A stretch of DNA of 64,000 nucleotides. Origin: Billgrantia ethanolica (GTDB lineage: Bacteria; Pseudomonadota; Gammaproteobacteria; Pseudomonadales; Halomonadaceae). This document shows positions 11,530 through 21,631 of this stretch, one piece after another. The DNA lies in the NCBI RefSeq assembly GCF_021404305.1, contig NZ_JABFTX010000001.1, positions 1,798,001 through 1,862,000 of the forward strand, written 5' to 3'. A program made the translations under genes and the position numbers. Each line of letters opens with the position of its first letter. The stretch's first letter is position 1. The notes under the pieces were generated by a model. That model worked only from the letters and a program-made list of their open reading frames with translations. It did not search any database and was not told the DNA's origin.

Positions 11530-12681
11530 ATGACCGCCGCCGAGATGCTCGAACGCCTGGTAGGCTTTGCCACCGTTTCCCGCGATTCCAACCTGGACTT
11601 GATTGCCTTCGTCGAGGGCTACCTCGACGAGCACGGTGTCGAGCATTGGCGGGTGGAAAGCGACGACGGCAGGAAGGCCAACCTGCTGGCGCGCATCGGG
11701 CCTGATGTAGAGGGCGGCGTGGTGCTCTCGGGGCATACCGACGTGGTGCCGGTCGACGGCCAACCCTGGTCCACCGATCCGTTCACTCTGATCGACAAGG
11801 GCGACGGCAAGCTCTATGGACGCGGCACCTGCGACATGAAGGGCTTCATTGCCTGCGCCCTGGCCGAGCTGCCCGAGTGGCTGAAGCGCGGCCTGGACAA
11901 GCCGATCTACCTGGCGCTTTCCTACGACGAGGAAGTGGGCTGCATCGGCGCGCCGCGCATGATCGAGCGGCTGATGGCCGACCACCCGCGCCCTGCGGCG
12001 GTGATCGTCGGCGAGCCGACCCTGATGCAACCGGTGGTGGCTCACAAGGGCGCCACCAACCTGCGCACCACCGTGACCGGTCGCGCCTCGCACTCCAGCC
12101 AGATCGACCAGGGCGTGTCGGCGATCCACGTGGCCGCACGGCTGGTGACGAAGATCGAAGATGTCATGGCCGAACTGCGCGCCGAGGAACGCGTCGACGA
12201 GGCCTTCAACGTCGCCCACTCCAGCCTGCACGTGGGCAAGATCGCCGGTGGCACCGCGATCAACATCATGGCGCGGGAGTGCACCTTCGAGTGGGAGATT
12301 CGCCACCTGCCCAGCGACCGCTTCGAGGAGCTGTTCGAGCGGGTGAATGCCTATGCCGCCGAACTCGAGGACGAGATGCAGCGCCGTGCCCCCGAGGCGA
12401 GCATCGTCACCGAGGCGCTCAATCTCACGGTGCCGGCGCTGGCCGATGACAACAATGCCGAGGTGCTCGACCTGTGCCGCGAGCTGCTCGGCGAGCAGCC
12501 CAGCGGCGCGGTGGCTTACGCCACCGAAGCCGGGCAGTTCCAGCGCGTGGGGCTGCCCACGGTGATCTGCGGCCCCGGCAGCATTCGCCAGGCGCACCAG
12601 CCCGACGAGTACATCGAGATCGAACAGCTCGCGGCAGGCACTCGCTTTATGCAGGCACTGGGGCGGCGGCTAGGCCAGTAG
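11530..12681 (+). CDS. argE: Acetylornithine deacetylase (M20 family)
   Basis: Zinc-dependent amidohydrolase of 383 aa, predicted to release acetate from N-acetylornithine in arginine synthesis. The M20 metal motifs are visible as SGHTDVVPVDGQPW (first His/Asp) and YGRGTCDMKGF (bridging Asp), followed by SYDEEVGCIG with the catalytic Glu pair and VGEPT. The length matches proteobacterial ArgE. AGGAGAG lies about 7 bp before the start. No other arginine genes are adjacent, so another N-acyl amino-acid substrate is possible, but ArgE is the best fit. Confidence 0.85.
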   Translation: MTAAEMLERLVGFATVSRDSNLDLIAFVEGYLDEHGVEHWRVESDDGRKANLLARIGPDVEGGVVLSGHTDVVPVDGQPWSTDPFTLIDKGDGKLYGRGTCDMKGFIACALAELPEWLKRGLDKPIYLALSYDEEVGCIGAPRMIERLMADHPRPAAVIVGEPTLMQPVVAHKGATNLRTTVTGRASHSSQIDQGVSAIHVAARLVTKIEDVMAELRAEERVDEAFNVAHSSLHVGKIAGGTAINIMARECTFEWEIRHLPSDRFEELFERVNAYAAELEDEMQRRAPEASIVTEALNLTVPALADDNNAEVLDLCRELLGEQPSGAVAYATEAGQFQRVGLPTVICGPGSIRQAHQPDEYIEIEQLAAGTRFMQALGRRLGQ

Positions 12682-12702
12682 CGCCAGAGCCACCGCCTAT
12701 GC

Positions 12703-13824
12703 TCATTCGCCCAGGCGGTCGTGGCCGTTATTCAGGAAGGGATAGTCGGTGTAGCCCTTTTCGGCACCGCCGTAGAAGGTACTCGAATCGGGCTCATTGA
12801 GCTTGGCACCCACACGCAGCCGCTCGGGCAGGTCGGGGTTGGCGAGGAAGGGGCGGCCGAAGGCCACGGCGTCGGCAGTACCGTCTTCCAGGCGCCGGCG
12901 TGCACGCTCGCCATCGTAGTTGCCGCAGTAGATCAACGCACCGCGGAAGCGCTGACGCATCCCCTGACGGAAGCCCTCGGGGAAGGTAATACTGCCACCG
13001 GCCCAGTTGGGCTCGTTGAGGTGGACGTAGGCCAGACCACGCTTGGAGAACTGCTCAGCCAGGTAGTAGGCCATCTCCTCTGGCTCATCGTCGGTAAGGC
13101 CGAACAACTCGATGAACGGGGTGAGGCGAACGCCGACGCGTGCAGGGCCGAACACTTCGGCAACCGCATCGATCACCTCCAGCGGGAAACGCGCTCGGTT
13201 TTCGAGGGAACCACCGTACTGATCGGTACGCCGATTGGTACCGGTCGCCAGGAACTGGTTCAGCAGGTAGGCGTTGGCAGCATGCACTTCGACCATGTCG
13301 AACCCGGCGCGCTTGGCACGCACGGCGGCCTGGCGGTAGTCCTCGACGATGCCGGGGATCTCGTCGGTCTCCAGCGCCCGCGGCGTGCTGGTGGGGTGGG
13401 GGCCTGCGCTGCCGTCCTCGAACTCGACGAAGCACTCGGCGCCTTCTCCCTTTAGGGCGCTGGGCGCCACGGGCGGCTGGCCGTCCGGCTGCACCATTTC
13501 GTGGGACACACGCCCCACATGCCACAGCTGCAGCGCGATGCGTCCACCCTTAGCATGCACGGCCTCGACCACGCCCTTCCAGCCGGCCTCCTGCTCGTCG
13601 GTCCAGATGCCCGGCGTATAGACGTAGCCGCGAGCGGTGGGGGAAATATTGGTGGCCTCGCTGATGATCAGCCCCGAACCGGCACGCTGGCCGTAGTAGA
13701 TCTGCTGCAACTTACCGGGCACGCTGTCCGGGGTGCGCGAACGGGTCAGCGGAGCCATGATCACGCGATTGGGGAGATTCAGGCCACCCAGCTGAAGCGG
13801 GGTGAATAGCGTGGTTTGCGACAT
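12703..13824 (-). CDS. nemA: Old yellow enzyme family NADH:flavin oxidoreductase (NemA-like)
   Basis: FMN-containing ene-reductase of 373 aa, acting on electrophilic alkenes, quinones or nitro compounds. The substrate-binding pair is in VEVHAANAYL, followed by the family stretch NRRTDQYGGS and a C-terminal FMN-phosphate region AFGRPFLANPDLP. The frame is open further upstream to 13935, but the start at 13824 (MSQTTLFTPL) is preferred: AGGAG lies 8 bp before it and homologous OYEs begin with this sequence. It is convergent with argE, 21 bp apart. Confidence 0.92.
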   Translation of the reverse strand: MSQTTLFTPLQLGGLNLPNRVIMAPLTRSRTPDSVPGKLQQIYYGQRAGSGLIISEATNISPTARGYVYTPGIWTDEQEAGWKGVVEAVHAKGGRIALQLWHVGRVSHEMVQPDGQPPVAPSALKGEGAECFVEFEDGSAGPHPTSTPRALETDEIPGIVEDYRQAAVRAKRAGFDMVEVHAANAYLLNQFLATGTNRRTDQYGGSLENRARFPLEVIDAVAEVFGPARVGVRLTPFIELFGLTDDEPEEMAYYLAEQFSKRGLAYVHLNEPNWAGGSITFPEGFRQGMRQRFRGALIYCGNYDGERARRRLEDGTADAVAFGRPFLANPDLPERLRVGAKLNEPDSSTFYGGAEKGYTDYPFLNNGHDRLGE

Positions 13825-13961
13825 TTGCCGACTCCTTTGGCGAACGAAATTGACCTTCCCTGCCTTTATGAGGACGCTAACGATCTTCTCCAACCCCGCT
13901 GACACAAATTGCAACAAAGCGCCGACCACTCGCACGCGAAGTTATCGCAGCCGGTGAGGGA

Positions 13962-14849
13962 CTACCCCTTGAAGCCGGGCTCGGCAAGCCCCGCCACGCC
14001 GGTTCTCATCTGCAGCAGGCTGCCGGCATGCGGCCAGCGCGCCTTGCCCTCGGCGTCCAGATGCTGGGTCGCGGTGGTGATGTAGAGCGTGCGCAGATCG
14101 GCCCCGCCGAAGGCCACCATGGTCGGGTGCGGGCACGGCACCGGGTGCTCCGCCACCAGCTCGCCCTCGGGCGAAAAACGCACGATGCGCCCGCCGTCGT
14201 AGAGCGCGCTCCAGTAGCAGCCCTCGCTGTCCACCGCTGCGCCGTCGGGCACGCCGGGCAGGCCCAGCCTTTCCAGGTCGACCCAGGTCTCGCCCTCGCC
14301 CAAGGTGCCGCTTTCGACGTCGAAGGGGTAGCGCAGGATGCGCCGGCTCAGCGAGTCGGTGTGGTAGAGCCAGCGCCGGTCGGGGCTGAAGGCCAGGCCG
14401 TTGGAGATACCCAGGCCCGTCAGCCGCGGCGTCAGCTCACCCTCGTCGAGACAGTAGAGCGCCGCGCTGGGGCTCGATTCGTCGGCATCGATGGTGCCCA
14501 CCCACAGGCGCCCGGCGGCGTCGCAGCGACCGTCGTTGAAGCGGTTGCCCTGCCCTTCCTGGCCCCACTCCGGATTGTCGGCCAGCCGCTCGGGCTCGCC
14601 GTTTTCGGGCAGGCGCAGGATGCCCGAGGCCGCAGCGGCCACCAGCCCTGTCTCGGCGAGCGCCACGCAGCCCACCTTCTCGCCCAGCTCGGTACGCGTC
14701 GGCGCCCCATCCTGCTGCGGGCGCCAGGCATAGACGTGGCCGTTGTTGATATCGGCCCAATACAGCGTCTGGCGCTCAACCGACCACACCGGGCTCTCGC
14801 CCAGGCTCATGTCGAGCTTCACCGCCACTTCGATCACACCGTCTTGCAT
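13962..14849 (-). CDS. SMP-30/gluconolaconase-family sugar lactonase
   Basis: Six-bladed beta-propeller lactonase of 295 aa (SMP-30/regucalcin/LRE family), predicted to open the aldono-lactone made by the operon's sugar dehydrogenase. Family features are GESPVWSVERQTLYWADI near the start (metal-ligand Glu), FNDGRCDAAGRLWVGT, SNGLAFSPD and the late PDGAAVDSEGCYW. It is the last gene of the eight-gene operon beginning at 22401. With a XylB-like dehydrogenase and XylD-like dehydratase nearby, it would fill the XylC (xylonolactonase) step; an arabino- or galactono-lactone remains possible. Confidence 0.88.
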   Translation of the reverse strand: MQDGVIEVAVKLDMSLGESPVWSVERQTLYWADINNGHVYAWRPQQDGAPTRTELGEKVGCVALAETGLVAAAASGILRLPENGEPERLADNPEWGQEGQGNRFNDGRCDAAGRLWVGTIDADESSPSAALYCLDEGELTPRLTGLGISNGLAFSPDRRWLYHTDSLSRRILRYPFDVESGTLGEGETWVDLERLGLPGVPDGAAVDSEGCYWSALYDGGRIVRFSPEGELVAEHPVPCPHPTMVAFGGADLRTLYITTATQHLDAEGKARWPHAGSLLQMRTGVAGLAEPGFKG

Positions 14850-14924
14850 CGCTCGTCTCCGTTCGCGTTCAGGGACGCAACCTTGCCATCATGGCAGCCA
14901 CGCAATTGGCCTCGGCCTGCCGCT

Positions 14925-15818
14925 TCAGAGCAGGCCGGGGATGGTCGAATACCGAAAGCGACAGTGCAGCTCGTGGCTCTCTCCGCTTGCCAGCACCACC
15001 AACCCATGGCCAGACGGATCGTCGTAGTGGTGGGCATCAACGCAATGAGAGACCGGCTCGAAGCAGAAGAAGTCCGCTTGCGCATCGGGTGAGAAGACCA
15101 GATAGCGCGAGGCACTGCTTGTCACCGACAACGCCACGCCACGCCGGGGCCAACACAGCGTGGCCTGGCCGCTCCAGCCGGTGAACAGGTTGTCGATCTT
15201 GCGTTCGGGAAGCGCATTTCCGTGCGCGAAATCCCACGCTTCGCCGGGCGAGATGCGACGCCAGGTGGTGGGCAATTGCTGGGCATCGACCTCCCAGACC
15301 CCTTCTGCTGCTGCCTCGAGGCACACATCGGCTGTGCGCGGAAACCAAGGATGCAGCCCGACGCCGTAAGGCGCCGGTGTATCACCCAGGTGGGTCACGG
15401 CCAGCGTCACCGCAAGCCCATCGTCCACCAGCCGATACGTCAGCTCTGCCCGGTAATCGAAAGGGGGTTGCTGCCAGGAGCGCAGGCTCAAGCGCAGCTC
15501 CGATTCATGCTGCGCCTCTATCTGCCAAGCCCGCTGCCAGCCGTCGCCATGAATCGGCAACGGCTCGCCAGGCAGATTGGCCGCAAGCGGGTAGTGCCGG
15601 CCACGCCACTCGAAGCCCTCCTCGGCGATACGATTCGACCACGGCACCAACGGATACATGGCGAGCCGATTGGGATCACTCTCGCCCGCACCACCGGGAC
15701 GCATCAACGCCACAGGCCCCGCCGGCGTCAGGGCATCGAAGCGCACTACACTGGCGCCGACAGCGGGCGCCACCACCACACGTAGCCGGCCATTATCGAG
15801 GGTCAGCGTCTCATGCAT
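14925..15818 (-). CDS. Aldose 1-epimerase (mutarotase) family protein
   Basis: Galactose-mutarotase-like beta-sandwich protein of 297 aa, which would interconvert anomers of the imported sugar so that the dehydrogenase receives its preferred form. Visible family features are NPNRLAMYPLVPWSNRI-type N-terminal sequence, a central HGDGWQRAW with the active-site His, and GVGLHPWFPR with the second His; the C-terminal FCFEPVSHCVDA carries the catalytic Glu. Its start overlaps the stop of the upstream oxidoreductase gene by 8 bp, so the two are translationally coupled. Confidence 0.88.
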   Translation of the reverse strand: MHETLTLDNGRLRVVVAPAVGASVVRFDALTPAGPVALMRPGGAGESDPNRLAMYPLVPWSNRIAEEGFEWRGRHYPLAANLPGEPLPIHGDGWQRAWQIEAQHESELRLSLRSWQQPPFDYRAELTYRLVDDGLAVTLAVTHLGDTPAPYGVGLHPWFPRTADVCLEAAAEGVWEVDAQQLPTTWRRISPGEAWDFAHGNALPERKIDNLFTGWSGQATLCWPRRGVALSVTSSASRYLVFSPDAQADFFCFEPVSHCVDAHHYDDPSGHGLVVLASGESHELHCRFRYSTIPGLL

Positions 15819-16974
15819 TCACCCACACGCCCCCTGACGCGGAAGACTCCAGCGCACGCGTGATGAATCTCAGGCCATCGACACCATCGCTCACCCCCGG
15901 CGTGCCCAGGGTCAAGGCGTCTGCCGAACGGCCGGCCTGGCGGGCCCGGATCTGCTCGGCAAAATCACCATACAGCTGGGCGAAGGCCTCGAGATAACCC
16001 TCCGGATGCCCCGGCGGTATGCGCGCCGCGGCCAGGGCCGCTTCCCCCAAGCCAGGACCGTTGCGCGTCAGAATGCGTGACGGCTCGCCCAGCGGCGAAT
16101 GCAGCAGCCGATTGGGCTCCTCCTGACTCCACTCGAGGCCGCCACGGCTACCGTAGACCCGCAGCCGCAGGCCGTTCTCGTTGCCCGGCGATACCTGGCT
16201 CGACCACAGCATGCCCCGCGCACCGCCCTTGAAGCGCAGCATCATGTGCACGTTGTCGTCGAGGGCACGACCCTCGACGAAGGTGTGCAGGTCCGCCGCC
16301 AGCGACTCCAGCTCGAGCCCGGTGACGAAGCGTGCCAGGTGATAGGCATGGGTGCCGATGTCGCCCAGACAGCCGGCAGGTCCGCTGCGCTGTGGGTCGG
16401 TGCGCCACTCAGCCTGCTTGACGCCGCTCTCCTCCAGGCGGGTGGAGAGCCAATCCTGGGGGTATTCGACCTGCACCACCCTGAGTTCGCCCAGCTCACC
16501 GGCGGCGACCATGTCGCGGGCCTGGCGCACCAGGGGATGGCCGGAGTAGTTGTGGGTCAAGCCGAAAAACAGCCCGCTGTGCTCGACCAATTCAGCCAGT
16601 GACTGGGCATCCTCCAGGTTGGTGGTCATCGGCTTGTCGCAGATCACATGGATGCCAGCCTCGAGAAAGGTACGCGCCACGTCGAAGTGCAAATGGTTGG
16701 GGGTGACGATGGCGACCACGTCGATACCGTCCTGGCGCAGGCGCTCGGCCTCGGCCATGGTGCGGTAGTCGGGATAGGCACGCTCTTCGGCCACATGCAG
16801 CTCGGTGGCAGCCGCGCGACTACGCTCGGGGTCGGAGGCGAAAGCGCCGGCAACCAGCTCATAGTGGTCGTCGAGCCTGGCGGCAATACGGTGCACGCCG
16901 CCGATGAAAGCGCCCTGCCCGCCGCCGACCATGCCCAGGCGCAGCCGGCGAGGAGTGTCGTGTTGTTGGCTCAT
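15811..16974 (-). CDS. Gfo/Idh/MocA family NAD(P)-dependent oxidoreductase
   Basis: Cytoplasmic sugar dehydrogenase of 387 aa. The N-terminal Rossmann fold shows [16 protein letters not shown], then [15 protein letters not shown] and the conserved catalytic ICDKPMTTN (Lys of the EKP-like motif). [14 protein letters not shown] provides the downstream His pair. Substrate cannot be fixed; relatives oxidise inositols, 1,5-anhydrosugars, glycosides or deoxysugars at C2 or C3. Pairing with the adjacent TIM-barrel isomerase is common in polyol and glycoside catabolism. It lies 11 bp after that isomerase gene in the same operon. Confidence 0.9.
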   Translation of the reverse strand: MSQQHDTPRRLRLGMVGGGQGAFIGGVHRIAARLDDHYELVAGAFASDPERSRAAATELHVAEERAYPDYRTMAEAERLRQDGIDVVAIVTPNHLHFDVARTFLEAGIHVICDKPMTTNLEDAQSLAELVEHSGLFFGLTHNYSGHPLVRQARDMVAAGELGELRVVQVEYPQDWLSTRLEESGVKQAEWRTDPQRSGPAGCLGDIGTHAYHLARFVTGLELESLAADLHTFVEGRALDDNVHMMLRFKGGARGMLWSSQVSPGNENGLRLRVYGSRGGLEWSQEEPNRLLHSPLGEPSRILTRNGPGLGEAALAAARIPPGHPEGYLEAFAQLYGDFAEQIRARQAGRSADALTLGTPGVSDGVDGLRFITRALESSASGGVWVNA

Positions 16975-16985
16975 GTCGTTTTCCC

Positions 16986-18041
16986 TCAGTCGAGACCCAG
17001 CAGGCGACGGTTGGCCGCCTCATCGGCACCGCCATCGGCGAAGTCGTCGAAGGCACGCTCGGTGACTTCGATGATATGGTCGCGAATGAAGGCTGCACCT
17101 TCCCGCGCCCCAGCCTCGGGATGCTTGAGGCAGCACTCCCACTCGAGCACTGCCCAGCCGTGATAGTCGTTGGCCGCCATCCAGGAAAAGATGTGCTTGA
17201 AGTCCACCTGGCCGTCGCCCAGCGAGCGAAAACGGCCGGCGCGCTCGACCCAGCTCTGGTAGCCGGAGTAGACACCCTGCCTCGGGCTGGGGGTGAATTC
17301 GGCGTCTTTCACATGGAACATCTGGATGTGCTCGCGGTAGACGTCCAGGAACCCGCGGTAATCGAGCTGCTGCAGAACGAAGTGGCTGGGATCATAGAGA
17401 ATATGACAGCGTGGATGATGGCCAACCCGCTCCAGAAACATCTCGAAGGTGATGCCGTCATGCAGATCCTCGCCGGGGTGGATCTCGTAACAGAGATTGA
17501 CCCCGACTTCGTCGAATGCATCGAGAATGGGCCGCCAACGCCTGGCCAGCTCGTCGAAGGCGGTATCGATCAGGCCGGCCGGACGCTGTGGCCACGGGTA
17601 GACATAGGGCCAGGCCAAGGCGCCGGAAAAGGTGCCGTGATCGGTCAGCCCCAGGTTGCGTGAAGCGCGTGCGGCAAAATGCAGCTGCTCCACCGCCCAG
17701 GCCTGGCGCGCCCGTGGATTTCCCCTCACTTCAGGCGCGGCAAAACCGTCGAACATCTCGTCATAGGCCGGATGTACGGCAACCAGTTGGCCCTGCAGGT
17801 GGGTGGAGAGTTCGGTCAGTGCCAAACCGTGCTCGGCCAGGGTGCCCTTGATCTCGTCGCAGTAGGTCTGGCTCTCGGCGGCACGTTTCAGATCGATCAG
17901 ACGCGCATCCCAGCTGGGAAGCTGAACTCCCTTGTAGCCCAGGTTCGCCGCCCAGGCGGCGATGCTGTCCAGGCTATTGAAGGGTGCGTCGTCTCCGGCG
18001 AACTGAGCAAGGAAGATCGCCGGTCCTTTGATTGTGTTCAT
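16986..18041 (-). CDS. Sugar phosphate isomerase/epimerase (xylose-isomerase-like TIM barrel)
   Basis: Protein of 351 aa with the AP-endonuclease-2/xylose isomerase-like TIM-barrel fold. Metal-ligand candidates are in CYEIHPGEDLHDG (Glu), LYDPSHFVLQQ (Asp/His), FHVKDAEF (His/Asp) and VLEWECCLKHPEAG (Glu). The family includes ketose 3-epimerases, inosose dehydratases and 2-keto-inositol isomerases, so the exact reaction is unknown. It is placed between the periplasmic binding protein and the Gfo/Idh oxidoreductase, suggesting the two enzymes act in sequence on the imported compound or a modified form. Confidence 0.87.
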   Translation of the reverse strand: MNTIKGPAIFLAQFAGDDAPFNSLDSIAAWAANLGYKGVQLPSWDARLIDLKRAAESQTYCDEIKGTLAEHGLALTELSTHLQGQLVAVHPAYDEMFDGFAAPEVRGNPRARQAWAVEQLHFAARASRNLGLTDHGTFSGALAWPYVYPWPQRPAGLIDTAFDELARRWRPILDAFDEVGVNLCYEIHPGEDLHDGITFEMFLERVGHHPRCHILYDPSHFVLQQLDYRGFLDVYREHIQMFHVKDAEFTPSPRQGVYSGYQSWVERAGRFRSLGDGQVDFKHIFSWMAANDYHGWAVLEWECCLKHPEAGAREGAAFIRDHIIEVTERAFDDFADGGADEAANRRLLGLD

Positions 18042-18072
18042 GATGGCTCTCCGATGATGATCGACAGGTGAA

Positions 18073-18099
18073 CCGAGCGGGCGCCGAGCGCCCGCTCGG
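18073..18099 (-). terminator. Intercistronic hairpin after the sugar-binding-protein gene
   Basis: Perfect 11-bp stem (CCGAGCGGGCG with its complement) and 5-nt loop between the binding-protein stop (18105) and the next gene. No T-run follows. Such hairpins often protect the 3' end of the abundant binding-protein message or give partial termination, lowering expression of the enzymes behind it. Confidence 0.6.
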
Positions 18100-18104
18100 A
18101 TCGA

Positions 18105-19055
18105 TCAGAACGGTGAATCGGGGAAGTAGTATTGCTCGGCATTCTCCTGAGTGATCAGCGGGGAGCCGAGAATGTACTGACCGACCACCGGACCATTGGA
18201 GACGAAATGCTGCACCGTCAGGTCCATGGCGGTGGCGATCATCGCCGGCGGATAGAGCACGTCGACCGGCACGAGCCGATCGCCTTCCATGACTCGCCTG
18301 ATGATGTCCTTCATTCCAGCGCCGCCGACGATGAAGAGCTCGTCTTCGCGCCCGGCCTGACGTACCGCTTCGATCACCCCGATGGCAATATCGTCGTCCT
18401 GGGCCCACACCGCATCGATGCGATCGAAACGCGCCAGGAAATCCTGCATCACTTCGAAGCCGTCGTCACGGTTCCAGTTGGCGTGCTGCATGTCGAGGAT
18501 GTTGATCTCGGAGCCCTCGATGGCCTCCTGGAAGCCCTGCACGCGCTCGTCGTCGATCACCGTGGGGATCCCGCGCAGCACCACGATGTCGCCCTGGCCA
18601 TCGAGTTGCTCACGAATGTACTCACCGGAGACACGTCCCAGCTCGTGGTTGTTACCGGCGACGTAGAGATCCTCGATACCCTCCTGCTCGAGGCCGCGGT
18701 CGACCACGGTAACGAACACGCCGGCATCCTTGACCCGCCGCACCGGGTCGGTCAGCGGGCCCGATTCGAAGGGCAGCACCACCAGCGCATCGATGTTGCG
18801 CTGTGAGACCAGGTCCTCGAGATCGTTGGCCTGGCCACCCGGATCGCTCGCCGTGGTGATGGTGATGGAAATCTCGGGATAGAGCGACTCGAGGCGCTCT
18901 TTCGCCTGTTGAGCATGGAAGTTGACCCCGCCGGTCCAGCCATGGGTGGCGGCAGGAATGGAGACGCCGATCGTATACTCCTGAGCGGCGGCGAAAGTGG
19001 GCAGTCCCAACGCTGCAGCGGCAGCGAAGGCTGCTAGGGTCCTCTTGGTTGGCAT
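18105..19055 (-). CDS. Periplasmic sugar-binding protein of ABC transporter (RbsB/XylF type)
   Basis: Type I periplasmic binding protein of 316 aa that would capture a monosaccharide for the adjacent permease and ATPase. A Sec signal peptide covers residues 1-24, ending AAA-type at TFAAAQ. The mature part starts YTIGVSIPAATHGWTGG, and family segments NIDALVVLPFES, VVDRGLE, VWAQDDDIAIG follow. The sugar cannot be told from sequence alone, but the surrounding pentose-oxidation-like enzymes suggest a pentose such as xylose or arabinose. Confidence 0.92.
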   Translation of the reverse strand: MPTKRTLAAFAAAAALGLPTFAAAQEYTIGVSIPAATHGWTGGVNFHAQQAKERLESLYPEISITITTASDPGGQANDLEDLVSQRNIDALVVLPFESGPLTDPVRRVKDAGVFVTVVDRGLEQEGIEDLYVAGNNHELGRVSGEYIREQLDGQGDIVVLRGIPTVIDDERVQGFQEAIEGSEINILDMQHANWNRDDGFEVMQDFLARFDRIDAVWAQDDDIAIGVIEAVRQAGREDELFIVGGAGMKDIIRRVMEGDRLVPVDVLYPPAMIATAMDLTVQHFVSNGPVVGQYILGSPLITQENAEQYYFPDSPF

Positions 19056-19107
19056 GCTGATGCTCCTTAGCTGTTTGTGCTTGTTATCGTGCTGCTACAA
19101 GAGCGCC

Positions 19108-20121
19108 TCATGGCGCCGACTTCCTCCACGATGCGCGCTGCAGGTACACCGCGACGATGATGATGATTCCCTGCACCGTACCGTTGAGATAGTTGGAGAT
19201 GGCATCGGTCAGATTGAGAATGTTGCCGATCATGGTCAGCATGATCGCTCCCACTACCGTGCCCCAGATGCGGCCGTGCCCGCCCTTGAGCACGGTGCCG
19301 CCGATGATCACCGCCGCGATCGCCTCGAGTTCCCACAGCACCCCGGTGGCGCCAGAGGCAGAGCCCAGCCGCGGCACGTAGATGATGGTCGCCAGCGCCA
19401 CGCATACGCCCTGCAGCATGTAGGTCATGGTCTTGATGCGATCGACATGGATGGCGCTGTATTCGGCCACCTTCTCGTTGGAACCGATGGCAAAGCAGTA
19501 GCGGCCGAAGCGGGTATGGTTGAGCAGAATGTAGCCGGCCACTGCCACCATCAGGAACACCAACACCGGAATCGGAATGCCCATCAGATGGCCGTAGTAG
19601 ACCGGCCGATAGATGTCACGCACCCCCCAGTCCAACGACAGGGTTCCGCCATCGGCCAGGTAGGTCACCAGCGAGCGATAGATGCCCATGGTGCCGAGGG
19701 TGACGATGAAGGCCTCGATCTTGCCTTTGGTGGTCACCATGCCGTTGATGAAACCGGCACATAGACCCAGCAGCAACGAGGCGCCGATGCCCAGCAATAT
19801 GGTGGTGAGACCCGGGCCGAACTGATCGACCAGGCTGTTCATGAGGATGATCATCACCCCGGCGATGAATGCCGCCATCGAGCCCACCGAGAGGTCCAGC
19901 CCACCGGCAGTGATCACGAAGGTGGCGCCGATGGCGATGATCCCGATGAAGGCGCTGCGGGTGAGCATGTTGGAGAGGTTGTCCAGCCCCAGGAAGGCAG
20001 GATTGATCAACACGCCCAGCACCGCCAGGGCCATCAAGGCGATGAAAGGCCCCCATGTCTTGAGGTCGACGGAGACCCTGCTCTGCGTGAGCGATTTGTT
20101 GTCAGGCACGGCGTTGTTCAT
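19108..20121 (-). CDS. ABC sugar transporter permease (RbsC/XylH type)
   Basis: Polytopic inner-membrane permease of 337 aa with about nine to ten hydrophobic helices, BPD_transp_2 family. The family pattern [15 protein letters not shown] and the coupling region [26 protein letters not shown] are present. I chose ATG at 20121 ([10 protein letters not shown]); it has GGGGGTGGAAG before it and overlaps the ATPase stop by 20 bp. The longer open frame to 20190 adds 23 polar residues with no ribosome site. Confidence 0.9.
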   Translation of the reverse strand: MNNAVPDNKSLTQSRVSVDLKTWGPFIALMALAVLGVLINPAFLGLDNLSNMLTRSAFIGIIAIGATFVITAGGLDLSVGSMAAFIAGVMIILMNSLVDQFGPGLTTILLGIGASLLLGLCAGFINGMVTTKGKIEAFIVTLGTMGIYRSLVTYLADGGTLSLDWGVRDIYRPVYYGHLMGIPIPVLVFLMVAVAGYILLNHTRFGRYCFAIGSNEKVAEYSAIHVDRIKTMTYMLQGVCVALATIIYVPRLGSASGATGVLWELEAIAAVIIGGTVLKGGHGRIWGTVVGAIMLTMIGNILNLTDAISNYLNGTVQGIIIIVAVYLQRASWRKSAP

Positions 20122-21631
20122 CGACTTCCACCCCCTTGATACCGGATGCGTACTGCATGATTTCTTGTTCGTTGATCTGCTCGCCCTCAAGCACGCCTGT
20201 CAGTACCCCGGCGCACATCACCGCCACCCGGTGCGATAGGCCGATCAGCTCGGCCATCTCCGAGGAGACCAGAATCACCGAGCGTCCGGCCTCGGTAAGC
20301 TCCCGCACGAAGTGATAGATCTGGTGCTTGGTGCCAACATCGATGCCACGGGTCGGCTCGTTGATGACGACGATCTCGGGATCGATGGACATGACCTTGG
20401 CCAGCAGCAGCTTCTGCTGATTGCCACCGGAGAGCTCGGCGGCAGTCGCCGCCTGGGTGCGCAAGCGAATGTCGAAGCGCTCGACGGCCTCCTTGAAGGC
20501 CTGCTCCTCGCGGCGACGGTCGATCAGCGGGCGGCAGTAGGCGCGCAGGTTGAGTAGGGTGAGATTGGGGCGCAGCCCCATGTTGAGCACCAGGCCCTTG
20601 CCCTTGCGGTCTTCGGTGAGATAGGCGATGCGCTGGCGCACCGCATCGCGCAGGTGGCGCAGTGCCACCGGTTGGCCGTTGCGCAACACCTCACCGCCAC
20701 TGCGGGCACGCAGTCCCAGCACCGCTTCGATCAGTGCCGTGCGCCCGGCCCCCACCACTCCACCGAAGCCCAGCACCTCACCGCGGCGCAGGGTGAAGCT
20801 CGCCTGTTTCACGGCACCGGGGACGACGATGTCGCGGGCCTCCAGCACCACCTCCGCGTCGCTCGCCAGCGCGGTACGCTCGGGGTACATGTCGCTGATC
20901 TCGCGACCCACCATCAGCCGTGCCAACTCCTCCTTGCTGCGCCCGGCCATCGGTGCACTGTCGATCAGCCGGCCGTCGCGCAGCACCGTGACCCTGTCAG
21001 CGATCCGCTCGATCTCGCGCAGCTTGTGAGAGATGTAGAGGATCGCCACGCCGCGCTCGCGCAGCCTTGCGATCAGGGCGAACAGCACCTCAACTTCATG
21101 CTCGGTGAGGGCCGCCGTGGGCTCGTCCATGATCAGCACGCGCACGTCGCGCGTGATCGCCTTGGCGATTTCCACCATCTGCTGATCGGACGTGCTGAGG
21201 TTCTTGACCCTGGTACGCGGGTCGACCCGGGTTTCGAGCTCGGCCAGCGCCGCACGGCAGCGCTCGCGCATGGCCCGATGGTCGAGGAAGGGGCCGCGTC
21301 GAATCTCGCGACCCAGAAAGACGTTCTCCTCCACGGTCAGCTGCTCGGCCAAGGCCAGCTCCTGGTGAATCATCACCACGCCATCGGCTTCGGCATCGCC
21401 GCTGCTGCGGTAGCGGCGCAGTTCGCCCTCGAGGCGGATCTCACCTTCGCTGGGACTCAGATAGCCCGCAAGAATGCGCACCAGCGTCGACTTGCCTGCG
21501 CCATTCTCACCCAGCAGCGCATGGACCTCGCCCGGCACCAGCTCGAGATCGATGTCGAACAGCACCTGGTTCTGGCCAAACGAGCGGCAGATCCGGCGAG
21601 CCGACAGCAGCGGATGATTCCGTGTGTGCAT
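20102..21631 (-). CDS. ABC sugar transporter ATP-binding protein (duplicated NBD, RbsA/XylG type)
   Basis: ATPase of 509 aa with two nucleotide-binding domains in tandem. The first has Walker [25 protein letters not shown] and MDEPTAAL. The second has a modified Walker A (GVVGAGRTA), a complete LSGGNQQK signature and INEPTRGID, the pattern usual in the RbsA/MglA group. The ATG at 21631 shares its A with the SDR stop (TGATG), so translation is coupled; GTG at 21640 is a possible but less likely start. Confidence 0.93.
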   Translation of the reverse strand: MHTRNHPLLSARRICRSFGQNQVLFDIDLELVPGEVHALLGENGAGKSTLVRILAGYLSPSEGEIRLEGELRRYRSSGDAEADGVVMIHQELALAEQLTVEENVFLGREIRRGPFLDHRAMRERCRAALAELETRVDPRTRVKNLSTSDQQMVEIAKAITRDVRVLIMDEPTAALTEHEVEVLFALIARLRERGVAILYISHKLREIERIADRVTVLRDGRLIDSAPMAGRSKEELARLMVGREISDMYPERTALASDAEVVLEARDIVVPGAVKQASFTLRRGEVLGFGGVVGAGRTALIEAVLGLRARSGGEVLRNGQPVALRHLRDAVRQRIAYLTEDRKGKGLVLNMGLRPNLTLLNLRAYCRPLIDRRREEQAFKEAVERFDIRLRTQAATAAELSGGNQQKLLLAKVMSIDPEIVVINEPTRGIDVGTKHQIYHFVRELTEAGRSVILVSSEMAELIGLSHRVAVMCAGVLTGVLEGEQINEQEIMQYASGIKGVEVDEQRRA